Counted from the first letter of the stretch, positions 10,480-21,958 are shown. The stretch is DNA of 64,000 bases from Otatea glauca (GCA_036346275.1 CM070715.1:74635667-74699666); one strand, 5' to 3'. Notes: generated from the sequence alone by a model not told the origin. Program-made: numbers and translations.

Positions 10480-10870
10480 GTTCGAGCCGCTCCGGATGGT
10501 GTGCGTGCGGGTCGGTGACCCGGTAGACCACGAGGTCTATCGGCAAGAACCCTCTCGACCCGAAAGTGCTACGGCCACGCCACCGGCTATGGTTGCCCAA
10601 AGAGCACTCCGCGGAAGAAGGAAGCACCGAGTGGGATGACCTTACGGTCGATTGGGAACAATCTTCCCCACACGAACTCGGCTAACTCACGTACTCATGT
10701 GGGTCGGTGACCGACTAGTCACAGAGTCTATCCCGAGCGGTAACCCTCTCGACCCGGCGCCACGGCCTACGCCCCGGCTATGGTTGCTAAGTAGCACTGC
10801 GGAAGAAGGAAGTGCCCGAGTGGAAAAACCCTTGGCCGATCGGGAACACTCCGAACCCCATGAGTGCGCG
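10480..10870 (+). repeat. two-copy ~190-bp direct repeat in the Gypsy 3' region
   Basis: Copies near 10500-10670 and 10690-10860 share 'gggtcggtgac', 'aaccctctcgacccg', 'ccggctatggttgc' and 'gcggaagaaggaag' in the same order. Non-coding. They sit between integrase and the antisense ORF. Confidence 0.7.
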
Positions 10871-11238
10871 TAACTACGTGATAAACAAGACTCCTATCCT
10901 CTTGGCCCTCTCAAATTGACCCGACCCACGCATAAGCGACCCGTGGTCCTTGAGGCTATGGTCGGTCAAACCCAAACGCAAAGGAGAGCAAAGAGGCAAA
11001 CCGAGCTTACAATTACTTACGATCGTTTACACAATGATCTTTGCAAGAAAAGAAAAAAAAGGGGGCTAACTTCTTTCTTCCTCTTCTTCACGGTGGCCGG
11101 CCAAGCACGGAGGAGGAGGACTCGCATCTTGAAGGCGACCTCAAAGCGGGACGTGGTGGCGATCTCCGAGCATGCGGCTCGACACGAGCTCGAACACGTC
11201 GACCTCGTCGTCGGTCCGGCCTCGGCGATGCCGCTTAC

Positions 11239-11544
11239 TCACCATCGCGAGGTCGACATCGTCATAGTGCGAGGCGGTGTTGACCGGTCGGACGAAGTTC
11301 TCGATCTCTTGCGCCCGCAATCACGCCACCTCCACCTTGTAATGGAAAAGAAGCCCCGGGCGAAAGGGTGGAGCGGCAGGCGGCCGCGCTCAAAAAGCGA
11401 GCGGGGACCACAACCTCGTCGCTCTGCGGCGCGGGATAACGGCCCGGTCGGCACTCTCCACCAGAGGTGCCTCGCGCGGGAGGAAGCCCTTCTTCACTAG
11501 GCCGAAGCGCGACTCTCTGTCGCGGAGCACTCCGTCCACGACAT
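11239..11544 (-). pseudogene. antisense ORF of the Gypsy element ('putative gypsy type transposon' family)
   Basis: Minus-strand ATG at 11544 begins MSWTECSA. Continuing in shifted frames come VVDGVLRDRESRFGLVKKGF and FERGRLPLHPFARGFFSIT (about 11440-11360). The pattern of an MSW start, 'F.rGf.LPLHPF.rgll..' and hydrophobic text resembles the PF04195-like protein encoded antisense between integrase and 3' LTR in Tat/RIRE2 elements. The role of that protein is unknown. This copy has frameshifts. A TATA box lies about 125 bp upstream. Confidence 0.6.
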
Positions 11545-11667
11545 CTTCGCGGGAAGCGGCGGAAGGTGAGAAGAAGAGGTGAGGTTTCCTTCTCCGGCTC
11601 TGGCGTTTTCTTGCTTTAGGGACGGAGACGAAGAAGGCGGCGTGGCTACCGAGGCACCCCAACAACG

Positions 11668-11675
11668 TATTTATA
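11668..11675 (-). promoter_or_regulatory. TATA box for the antisense ORF
   Basis: TATAAATA on the minus strand in GC-rich surroundings, about 125 bp upstream of the minus-strand ATG at 11544. Confidence 0.55.
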
Positions 11676-12477
11676 GGAGGCGAAGCGGACGCCGACCGAA
11701 CGGACGCCTCGAACGAATCGTCGCGTCCCGCCTCGTCTCATCACGCCGCACCGGTAACTCCCGATTTCCAATTCCACTCGCATTTAATCTGCTCGCGTCA
11801 AAGTTGCGAGTCATAAAGACGCCGCCCGAACAGCGTGTCCGTTACCTCTTGGTCTCCGCCTTTTGGCGGGACGGTTGTTCCGGCGCGAGAGGCCCATTGG
11901 GCCGCTGCGGTCCCAAGATGGCAAAAAGCTTTGTGGCTTGCGCCAGCGGCCCAGCCGAAAGCTGTGGGTTCAAAAGGCCTAACCCACCGGATGGGCGTAG
12001 GGCCGCCCCAGCGAAACTTGAGCGAGGGGCAAGTACGAGGTGAGCCCCACGGTGGGTCCCCGGTTGGGTCGGCTGACGACCCAGTCACCTCTACTCGCGT
12101 CCGAGACCATACTTCACACTCTCCTGGGAGCTCATCGATGAGCGGCGGCCACGGTGTGCTCTGGGTACCGACGACCCGAGTCCATACTGGATTGAGTAAA
12201 GAAAGGTTTCTTATGGGTCGCCCCACGCAGGCCAGACACCCTACTGCAGGGACCGTCGCTCGGAAGGGTCCCCCCAGGCGGGACCTCCCAGACCCACTCG
12301 GACTACCGTTACTAGCTCCAAGAGCACGGCGTTCAAACCAACGCAGTAAACGCAGCGTCGCTCACCCCCTCCGGTCGCACACCGCGGATGGGGTAAACTT
12401 GTGGGATAGACGGCGGCTACTCTCTCGCAGCTTCCTCGCCGGACGGGGACTCGGGATGGATACCCCGCGCCCGGCCA

Positions 12478-14268
12478 CGACGTTAACGAGCACTCGGACA
12501 CCGGAACCTCGCGGAGGCATCCGGCCGTCCTTGCCGACCAAGGCACTCGGACACCGGAACCTCGCGGAGCCATCCGGTCGTCCGTGCCGACCAAGGCACT
12601 CGGACACCGGAACCTCGCGGAGGCATCCGGCCGTCTTTGCCGACCAAGGCACTCGGACACCGGAACCTCGCGGGGCATCCGGTCGTCCTTGCGACCAAGG
12701 CACTCGGACATCGGAACCTCGCGGGGCATCCGGCCGTCCTTGCCGACCAAGGCACTCGGACATCGGAACCTCGCGGAGGCATCCCGCCGCCCTGCCGACT
12801 AAGGCGCGTCTAGCTACGACGTTAAACGAGCACTCGGACACCGGAACCCCGCAGGGGCATCCGGTCGTCCCTGCCGACCAAGGCACTCGGACACCGGAAC
12901 CTCGCGGAGGCATCCGGTCGTCCTTGCCGACTAAAGCGTCTAGCTACGACGTTAAGCGAGCACTCGGACACCGGAACCTCGCGGGGCATCCGGCCGCCCT
13001 GCCGACCAAGGCACTCGGACATCGGAACCTCGCGGAGGCATCCGGTCGTCCTTGCCGACTAAGGCGGCGTCTAGCTACGACGTTAAGCGAGCACTCGGAC
13101 ACCGGAACCTCGCGGGGCATCCGGCCGCGTCCTGCCGACCAAGGCACTTTCGGACACCGGAACCTCGCGGAGGCATCCGGCCGCCTTGCCGACTAAGCGG
13201 CGTCTAGCTACGACGTTAAGCGAGCACTCGGACACGGAACCTCGCGCGGGCATCCGGTCGCCTTGCCGATCAAGGCACTCGGACAACGGAACCTCGCGGG
13301 GCATCCGGTCGTCCTTGCCGACCAAGGCACTCGGACATCGGAACCTCGCGGAGGCATCCGGTCGTCCTGCCGACTAAGGCGGCGTCTAGCTACGACGTTA
13401 AGCGAGCACTCGGACACCGGAACCTCGCGGAGGCATCCGGCCGTCCCTGCCGAACAAGGCACTCGGACACCGGAACCTCGCGGAGGCATCCGGCCGTCCT
13501 TGCCGACTAAGGCGGCGTCTAGCTACGACGTTAACGAGCACTCGGACACCGGAACCTCGCGGAGGCATCCGGTCGTCCTGCCGACCAAGGCACTCGGACA
13601 CCGGAACCTCGCGGAGGCATCCGGCCGTCCTTGCCGACTAAGGCGGCGTCTAGCTACGACGTTAAAGAAGCACTTGACACCGAAACCTCGCGGGGCATCC
13701 GGTCGTCCTTGCCACCAAGGCACTCGGACATCGGAACCTCGCGGGGCATCCGGTCGCCCTGCCGACCAAGGCACTCGGACATCGGAACCTCGCGGAGGCA
13801 TCCGGTCGTCCTTGCCGACCAAGGCACTCGGACACCGGAACCTCGCGGAGGCATCCGGTCGCCTTGCCGACTAAGGCGCGTCTAGCTACGACGTTAAGCG
13901 AGCACTCGGACACCGGAACCTCACGCAGCATCCGGCCGCCCTGCCGACCAAGGCACTCGGACACCGGAACCTCGCGGAGGCATCCGGCCGTCCTGCCCGA
14001 CAAGGCACTCGGACACCGGAACCTCGCGGAGGCATCCGGTCGTCCTGCCGACCAAGGCACTCGGACATCGGAACCTCGCGGAGGCATCCGGCCGCCTTGC
14101 CGACTAAGGCGGCGCCCGGCTACGACGTTAAGCGAGCACTCGGACACCGGAACCTCGCGGAGGCATCCGGTCGTCCTTGCCGACCAAGGCACTCGGGCAC
14201 TAAAACTTGAAGGCATCCGCTCATCCTTGCCGACCAAGGCACCGACTAGCTACGGCGGCAAACGAGCG
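12478..14268 (+). repeat. higher-order minisatellite, about 29 units of ~53 bp
   Basis: The unit begins 'actcggacaccggaacctcg' and ends 'gccgaccaaggc'. About 29 copies are readable, grouped by ten copies of a separate ~27-bp insert ('ggcgtctagctacgacgtta' plus 'agcgagc') into blocks of about 6, 2, 2, 2, 3, 2, 2, 4, 4 and 2 units. Single-base slips and C/T variants (ggccgtcc or ggtcgtcc; cacc or catc) mark subfamilies. It lies in the 3' untranslated part of the Gypsy element. Because 53 is not a multiple of three, all frames stay open over long stretches, which creates artefactual ORFs on both strands. Confidence 0.95.
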
Positions 14269-14538
14269 CAAAGGAAGATTTCTTGAGGAACAAACCGCGA
14301 GTTCGCACGTCCGACCACTCGAAACCGATCGCCGAACTTTCTAGCGCCCGGTGATCAAAGCACGAAGCAATTAAGAGGCTCCGGCGCCGCGATACCTCAG
14401 AACGTAATCCGGGCGGGCGTCGGATGCGTTGGGGCACGCCGCAAAAATCGGTAGGCCCGTTGGCCCACCTAGTTGAACGGATCGATCAAGCTCAACCCCA
14501 GCCGAGTCCGCCGAACTCGATTGGAGGTTCGGGGCTCT

Positions 14539-15610
14539 TGGCGAATACTCATAAAACAGGTGCACCAACGGCCCGATTGCAACAAGCAAAGCCCAGAGCG
14601 GCAAGCGGCGGCCTCGAATACGGCCCAGCCTAAGCAGCCGTCCCGGCCGCTACCCAAATGCCTACGAGACCATTCAGGAGACCATTCCCGACCGGTCCCG
14701 ACTCGACTCGGCGAGGTTCCCGACCCCGCGGTGGGACGGGATCCCGCGACGACCGACTTCAGGTTCCCGACCCCGCGGCGGGCGGGATCCCGCGACCGAC
14801 TCAGCAGGTTCCCGACCCCGCAGCGGGGACGGATCCCGGGCCCGACCGAACCATGATAATCCCCGCCGAGGGCGCGTCGCGCGATCGAGTCCCGTGTCAA
14901 CCTAAGGCCACGTGCCCCACGAACGGTCATTCAAGGATCGGCGAGGCGGTGGTCCTTCCCAAGACAGTTTGATAGCTGCTGAAGCCACGCCTCCGTCCCA
15001 TGACCCACCACCCACGGTGCAAGGACACGCTCTCCCGAGGCAACTCCAACGTCACACGCGACTACGTCGGCACCACATGGATCACGAGAGCGGCACGCCA
15101 CTTCCGGAGGATTACCTAACCGCTCGACCAGCTAGACCACCGACCCAAAGATAGGCTCAAGAGCGGCGACGACGGTCATGAACAAGCGACCGATCGGCGG
15201 AACGATTGGCGACGGCGGGGCAAGACCGAAGCCCTAGAAGTAGCTCGCGCACTTCGCCAATTCTCGATGTAACCTGCCCTTCAGTCTTGAATAAAAGGCG
15301 GGAACCTCCTAACAGGCGGCGAGTAAGAGCTACAAGAGAGCTTTTCCTCTTCTTCCTCTTCTTCTTTTCTTCTCCTTACGAGAGCTAAGTTTAGATCATT
15401 CTAGTGTTGAGGCTCCACCTCTCGCTTGTAAAAAACTCGGTGCGATCATCCGCACTTTGATGAATACAACACCAACGCACGAACCTGGAGTAGGGACCTT
15501 CGGCCCGAACCAGTATACATCTTGGACTCCAGGGTCTAACCATTCAGGGAGCGGGAACGCGCAGCCCCTTAGACTTACAAATTTACTTGCCGGCGCTCGA
15601 AACGCCGACA
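14539..15610 (+). repeat. 3' LTR of the Gypsy element
   Basis: Begins TGGCGAATACTCATAAAAC after a purine-rich 'ggaggttcggggctct', and ends AAACGCCGACA before TSD GAGCC. It has several small indels relative to 5543-6607, so the insertion is not very recent. Confidence 0.9.
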
Positions 15611-16078
15611 GAGCCATTACATCCCTTCGTCCGTCGTGCAACGGGCGTGAGGGAGAGCAGTGTCTCCGATCCGACGCCGGCCATTTGACGCCCTGCACGG
15701 GAGACCGGCGATCATGTTTCTGGGAAGCACTTCACCGCGCGACTGCTCGTCTTCATCATCGTATCGAGTCGCTTCTGCACTGCTTCCTGTTCTTCATCAA
15801 GCTCTCAGTGAGTGCTCTGGACTAAGTTGTTCTTGATCCAAGTGATCCCTTTTGTGATTACATCTTTTGAGAATGCATGCTACTATGATAGTTTTGTTTA
15901 CATCTATGTATCTTTTGGACTATCTAGCATCTATAGGCATGTTTTCTTTACTAGAATGTTTTGTCAATTTGCTGGCTGCTAGTAACCATGTTGTAGATGC
16001 AATATTTATCTTCATATTTTTATTGCGTATCTTTGAAATTAAATTAATGTTATACTATATTAATTTTCCAGCAGTTTA

Positions 16079-16200
16079 GACGGGAGATAATATACCTCAG
16101 TTCACAATAATCAATAGTAAACTCCTCTAGAACGGGCATCCCTGGGACTTGCTGCTCCCAGTCCCACTTTCTCCATCCCAACATCCCCTCGAAACCCCGT
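16079..16200 (-). pseudogene. NB-LRR fragment, upstream LRR piece
   Basis: The minus strand reads GFEGMLGWRKWDWEQQVPGM followed by PVLEEFTIDYCELRYI. This is the characteristic grass NB-LRR segment ('f.gm..W.eWdWeeqv.amPvLeel.i..CelR..P.gla'). It runs directly into 4877-5019 once the insertion 5020-16073 is removed. Upstream (above 16200) the reading becomes unrecognisable and no NB-ARC is found. Confidence 0.7.
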
Positions 16201-17541
16201 TTTATCAGCTTGGGACATGCAATACCAGCACCACGAGAAGGATGATGACGCTGTCTCCTGTCGACGATCCCTGTTCCAGCAGTCGCTAGTGTTTTATGCA
16301 TGCCGCCAACATCATTATCTAAGGAAAACGTTCAGAAAAAATAGATAGGTGCTTAGTGTTTTTTTGTTTTCTTGCGTTGATAGCGGTTGGCTGGTGCGAC
16401 GGTTTGAAGACTACAAAAAATACTATAAAACTGTCCGCCACTGGGGAGGAGGAGACCCCGCGCGACGTCGGGCGGCCCCAAAAGTGAGCAAAGATAGAAG
16501 AAGACTCGTGCCCAAGACGCGAGTGAGCGTCGTACCCCCTTGTGGGTTTGTCAAGTAGCGGACGCGCAACGGGATAGAGATGGCGCCGCTGGTTGGTCCG
16601 GATTTCATCTCCCGCGGATCCAAGGGCCGAGACGGACGTCCGTAGAGGTGGGGATCTATAGCAAATCTGTTATTACTATATGATCTTACCCGATTTCTCA
16701 ACCGGACCACATAGCTGAAATTCCTCCTCGTATATATCTCGTAAAGAGAAGAAAAACTTCCAGCAGTGCCCATTTTCTCCTTAATATTCAGAACCAAAAT
16801 AGAAGCAAATAAAATAATTTAGAACTATGGACAGAGAAAATTAGAACTATCAACATAGTAGTATTTTTTTTATAGATACAAGGACGCATACAACCTATGC
16901 ACACGGCACACCACACACCACACTCACACCTATTAAACACGCACACGTGTATACCTATTTTTAAATTTTATAAAAGACTTCAGTCCAGATAAAAAAGCGA
17001 GAGCGCGTCAGGCTCACGAGCGACCACACACTTGAGCCAAAACGGACTGTTATTCAGGCAGCCAAAGTCGAGCAAGAACCACACCCGATAGACTATTTCA
17101 CTCGTTCAAATCGGTCAAGTGGCCAACCCGTTGATGATACTCTCTTCTCCTACTAGCATATGTTAAACTGCTGTTATACCCACGGATGGCCACGTGGCCT
17201 GGTGGTAGGAGCCAGTCCGCATTCCGTGAGATCGTTGAGCTTTTACAAATTTTTCTAGCATATGCAGTAGACCCGCACGTATATAGTATGAGTGAGATGC
17301 GTGTGATGTACGTAAAAGAAACTGCAGAAAAGAAAAAAAAAACCCGTTGTTATACCGACAATCACCATGCAGGACTAGGGCGCTACCTTCTACATGAGAC
17401 TAAAAAATAATCTGCATTGTCGAAGGGGACGTATCAGCAACAATTACAGTCAGATCTACGTAACTGCGCCGGTAATTACATTGAGCATGAACTTTACAAT
17501 AGACACGCTCAAGATTCGAGAAGCGAATTCAGTGCCGTATC
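16201..17541. other. intergenic, repeat-like
   Basis: Contains an unrecognised open frame (minus strand, 16423-16797), a CA-rich microsatellite-like stretch (16890-16945) and AT-rich flanks. No gene is supported. This is the 3' side of the TTC38-like gene. Confidence 0.35.
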
Positions 17542-17547
17542 ATTTAT
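17542..17547 (-). promoter_or_regulatory. candidate poly(A) signal of the TTC38-like gene
   Basis: AATAAA on the minus strand about 130 bp past the stop codon at 17676. Confidence 0.4.
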
Positions 17548-17675
17548 TTTCTTATTTAACACCACACTGAAGGTAAACTTTCATGATACATAACAGCAGT
17601 TCGGCTTATTTGTACACTATATATCAACAGATACATAACCTAACACAAGTAGCATACTCGATGATGCTATATCAG

Positions 17676-20600
17676 CTAATGAAAATAAGCAGCTTGTAGA
17701 GCATTTGCCTTTTCGGATGCCACTGAAGCATCTGCACCTCTGCCATCCAATGAGTATGCTTTCTCCTGAAAACGAGAGAGAGATCAACTTAACCCATAGT
17801 TTCAGAGTTATTGGAATACACATGGAAATATATACATGCAGCTCACGGTCGTCTTCTGTCTAATTATCAGAAAGTAACCGATTGGCTTGAGCTGAATAAA
17901 GGCATACACTGTGAAGGCAGCTTCATTCAGAAAAAGGGATGGTATTTATGAATAAAATCGTATTTACTAATTGGTTTGACCTATAAATAACATTAACCAT
18001 GTGTGAAACCAGGCCAAAATGGGTCAATGAATAAGTACAATTTTAAAATGGTCACTAGATAAAAGTCACAAGGGCATCTTAGAAAAAGTAGCCTTTTCCA
18101 CATATCTAGATAATATTTGTTTAATAGTGTGCTCAATTGTACGAACAAGTTATTTAAGTTCAGATAGAATCCTCAAATGGCTCATTAAAGTCATGTATTT
18201 GGTGTGGATTGGGTATTTTCTGTATTTGTATGGGTTGGTGAGTTTAGAAATACAGTCTTCGCATTGGTTGACGGAAACACATTCACAATTCCACATCTTA
18301 TTTATGATTTTGCTTATATGCAAAGAGGAATAGTCTTTAGTGAGTCTACAGAAATGCCATAAAGCTGATGCAAAGCTTTCTGTTTAGCCTATAGGACAAC
18401 AGTTATCTCAAGTCGGCGCATTGTTATCAAAACAATGTTATCATCCAAGCAACCATCTATGATCTATAGCATCTAAGATTAAATGTCCTGACTCCAGAGA
18501 GTTTTGGCTGATTCTTAGCATTTTTTTTAACAAATCTTTACCAAGTCAGTTAAGAAATATTGGTGAGAACAACAGTTAAAATGGAAAAGAGAGCAATGTG
18601 GGAGCAGCGCAATTACCAACAAGCGCCACAGGAAAGGTGCACCCTCCCGTTTCCTAATTTGTTTGTCAAGCACCTCAATTGCTGTAAACCATCCATACTG
18701 CATTAGCTCCTTACATAGGGAACAACAAACCAATAGTTCAATTTTGTAAGCAATGACGACCAATTACCTTTAGAAATTTCTCCAGCATTTATTAGGACAG
18801 TGTACCAAGCTTCATTGAAGACGTCCATTTGTTCATCTGAAGCACCAATCATCTAATTGTACCATTTGTTCATGATCAGTAAAAGTACACGGATTCGTAA
18901 TTACTTTTCTTAAAGAAATACAGGGTTCCATGATCATACTTTACAACCAAGTGCATCAAAGTCTGGACCGAGGATGTCAAAGACCTTTTTGTGCTCTCCT
19001 TTTCCATATAAATAAACAGCCTCTGCTAGCTGCATCAAAGAAAGAAAAAATAAAGCAAAATCGATCAACTTTCCAGAAGAAAATTTGTATTATTATCTTT
19101 CAAAGGTGTAATGTTACAAGAGACAAGGATGTAAGAAATATTAAATATGTAAACTAAATTACAAAATAATTAAGAGCTACAGGAAAGTAACACATCAGAA
19201 AATCAGTATGCATGTAATGTAAGCATACATAATACATTATGCACCAGCGATATTCACACACCAGAAAGGATCCTCCCACTTTTCAGAAATACTCAACTGT
19301 CAACACTCTTAGCTAAATACAAAATGCATGTCATGTCCCTCTCATAGTACTTAACCTTGCGTAAACCGTAAAGAATCTATCATACCTTGATTGCCTTTTG
19401 CATCACTTGCTGTCTTTTTGTGTCCATTGAACGGACCCTGTCAATTAAATTGATTTTTGCAATATTAATAACTAACAGGGGAACAATCTTATGTTTCCTG
19501 CAAAATAAAATCTTTAATATATCTGACCTTGACCTCAGTGATTCCAACAAATTCTCTGCTCTTATAATGTCATTCATACTTGATAGTGCCCACAATATAA
19601 GCAAATCAAGGAGCCATTCTACATGCCATATGGACTGAACAAGGTTCAAACTGAAATAGTCAGAAGAATGTCTCACATAGCTTTTGTTCAGATCTGTAAA
19701 ATGCTCTTGGGAATAGATAGCTTAGTTAAATATGCACTGTTTTATAGAGATTTAAATCTGTTGGAGTTGAGATAGTACCTCATTCTTAAGTGCATCTAGC
19801 AATGTTGTTAGCCTCTCTTTGGCTGGCTCTATCTGACCGCGTATATACAAATGGAGTAGCAACCCTAGAGCATTCAAATACACCTGAATACATGAGAAAT
19901 TATTCAGTGTCTCAAACATCAGTGTCTAGGAAAAATGACCACCAACAATACCTCAGCTGCCTCACAATCACTTCTCTCAAGTTCCTTCATGATGTTTTGA
20001 TCGTATACCTCCAAAACTTTCCGTATAGGGGATTCACCTTCCAAGTAACAAACAGCGATATGCCACCAGTTGTGGGTCAACCTATAAGAAAGAAGAAAAT
20101 AAATTTCTAAGAAACCATGTGCATGCCTTTTGACTTTCATAAATTGAAAGGGCATCGAGTGAAAAACTGCATACATAAATGATGAGCATGCTGTCCATGA
20201 TGGAGAACATGATTCCATGAACTCGGTAGCTTCTCTGAAGTGACATTCCTGCTGGAAAACATGGCACAGCTGCAAGAAGGAATGGGAGATGAAGCTTATA
20301 TTAAGGAACTTTTTATTGTTGGAATATGCACAAACCAACTAAGTGAACTGCTATGATAAGATAGGTTATCTTAATTTAACAGAATTAAGCCAAATCATCC
20401 ACATACATTATGCTGTGACCAGAAGTCATTCTTGTTTATGGCCAAGCCTTTCCGAGCAGCTCTCTCAGCTTCGTGTATTCTTCCAAGCTCTAGCAAAGGG
20501 AAAGCGAGCATGCCGTATATGTAGTTCTGATCTTGGTTCTCTGGCAACACCTGATCAGCAATGAATACCATAAATCTAATGAAAAATAATTCCTAGTACA

Positions 20601-21958
20601 GTAGTATTTTTGAGGAACATGTGATACCGATCTGATGAACTGTCTGGTTAATAGATGCATCATCATTATTATTCCTTTTTTGGCGGCAAAGTTAACGGCT
20701 ACTACATTCAGAAGATCCTGCACATTTGTGCTACTTGTCCCAAGACAAAAAAAAAATCCAAGAATCTTACATAAGGAATGCTGCACTATGTTATTGCCGA
20801 GTTTCATGCACTGAGCCATGGGCAGATCTAGGGTGGTTCTCGAAAGTTTGAAAAATGTCAGGAGATCACCTCTTCAATATGTCAAATTTGTTGATTGAAT
20901 TGGTTCTGATTTTGATTGTTTGGGATTTGTAAGGCCTTAGAACTATTTGCATCGTACTTTTAACAAATTTCGAATATATATATTGGATTTATAATTTTAC
21001 GAAACTATTGTACAAGACTATAGAGTTGTACGTGTGAAGTGTGCACCCCCCATTGAAAATTTTCTAGTTCCACCGCTGCACTGAGCTACCATACTGCTAG
21101 CGAACCATGGGAATTCTCCTTTGAGCAGTTATTTGATTTGATTTTTATCCAAAGTTGTAGGGAAACACAAGGTCACCCAATGAAAAGGATTTGTCACTTC
21201 AACTTCCTTGGGGCTAAATACTTAATTGCTAAGCAGTTTTATACTCATCTTACCTGTTCAACAAATTTCAGAGACGTATCCGGCCGTCCCATGTAGAAGC
21301 ACATGAGCTGCACTCTCTTCAGAGACATGAGATCCCTGGGGAACTCCTTCAGCAACTGTCACATACATCCACTCCAAATTGATTAATCACTTGCTACTCG
21401 CTCAGCAAATAGCAGAATTCAATAGCAAACACTTCCAATTTCCAAATCAGCAACCAAAATCATGCCATGGCAAACCTCGAAGTGCCGCTCGATTGCGACT
21501 TCCTCCTCCTTCTCCTCCCCCACCAACGCGGAGAGCGCCCGGAACACCGCCCTCTCGTACTCCGTCGCTTTACCCTGGTAGGAAGCAAACGAAACAAATT
21601 GCGGCGCAAATACTCTACAAAGTTAAGGGAGGATTCGGAAACAAAAGGGCGAGGACGATTTGGAGCGGGCGAGGTTGCCGCATATGAGGAGGACGCTTAC
21701 GAGGTTGTCAGCAGCGGCGGCGAGGAGGGCGGCGGCCCTGGCGGGGTCGCGGGGCGCGACGAAGTGCGCGGCGAGCGCGGAAGCGAGGGCACAGGTGGGG
21801 TCGACTGCGGCGGCGCGGAGCACGGCGGGGCCGCGGCCTCGGCCGAACGCCATGGTGCGCGCGTAGTAGGCGTCGAGCGCCGCCGCGCAGTCGGCTGACT
21901 CCGTCCGGTACTCCTGCCCCCACATGTCCCTCCTCACCTCCCCCTCCACCGCCGCCAT
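17676..21958 (-). CDS. TTC38: tetratricopeptide repeat protein 38-like, 13 exons
   Basis: Exons (minus strand, 5' to 3'): 21958-21701, 21574-21476, 21355-21254, 20550-20407, 20269-20175, 20081-19952, 19883-19779, 19634-19528, 19437-19386, 19029-18940, 18852-18768, 18681-18617, 17765-17676. All junctions are GT-AG and phases agree. The total is 1422 nt, 473 aa, close to the ~470 aa of animal TTC38. Recognisable blocks are DAYYARTMAFGRG (residues ~29-41), NQDQNYIYGMLAFPLLELGR with HEAERAARKGLAIN (exon 4), LTHNWWHIAVCYLEGE (exons 5-6), the counterpart of HNYWHWALY in the family, and EQMDVFNEAWY (exon 11). The TPR helices suggest a protein-binding scaffold; no biochemical role is established for plant members. 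The exon 8 donor is ambiguous between two AG|GTCA sites 6 nt apart. Exon 1 is GC-rich, as in many grass genes. No broken exon is seen, so it is probably functional. Confidence 0.88.

Larger units (their letters stand above)
5543..15610 (+). mobile_element. Ty3/Gypsy element, Tat/RIRE2-like, RT-deleted
   Basis: A 10.07-kb element with LTRs at 5543-6607 and 14539-15610 and TSD GAGCC (5538-5542, 15611-15615). A PBS-like 'agcgccagtaggggg' follows the 5' LTR, similar in layout to the 'TGGCGCCGTCT' primer sites of this group. Order: gag remnants, then directly RNase H, integrase, a non-coding stretch with a two-copy repeat, an antisense ORF with its own TATA box, a minisatellite and the 3' LTR. Protease and reverse transcriptase are missing, and every remaining ORF has frameshifts or stops, so it cannot act autonomously. 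Confidence 0.9.
5020..16073. mobile_element. solo-LTR-like insertion (about 980 bp net) split by a Gypsy element
   Basis: The left part is 5020-5542 and the right part 15616-16073. Tips are TGTTGGAAAT and TTCCAGCA (TG...CA with imperfect inverted ends TGTTGG/CCAGCA). The 5-bp flanks are GTCCA (5015-5019) and GTTTA (16074-16078), differing by two C-to-T changes. Both flanks are NB-LRR coding sequence that joins after removal. No coding sequence is seen inside, so a solo LTR is the simplest reading; an internally deleted element is the alternative. Confidence 0.55.

Noticed and set aside
11835..13196. A 453-aa plus-strand open frame and several 100-200-aa minus-strand frames across the repeat array
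   Set aside because: They arise because the 53-bp unit lacks stops in most frames; the peptides are periodic ('HRNLAEASGR', 'GVRVPWSA') with no family and conflict with each other on both strands.
12478..14268. Repeat-spacer look similar to a CRISPR array
   Set aside because: The units are contiguous, the intervening text is itself repeated, there are no cas genes, and the array lies inside a plant retrotransposon.
16423..16797. Minus-strand 124-aa ORF near the NB-LRR piece as its N-terminal part
   Set aside because: No P-loop, kinase-2 or GLPLA motif; composition unlike NB-ARC.
17182..17240. tRNA/SINE-like A-box ('gtggcctggtggtagga')
   Set aside because: No B box at the right distance, no cloverleaf, no A-rich tail or TSD.
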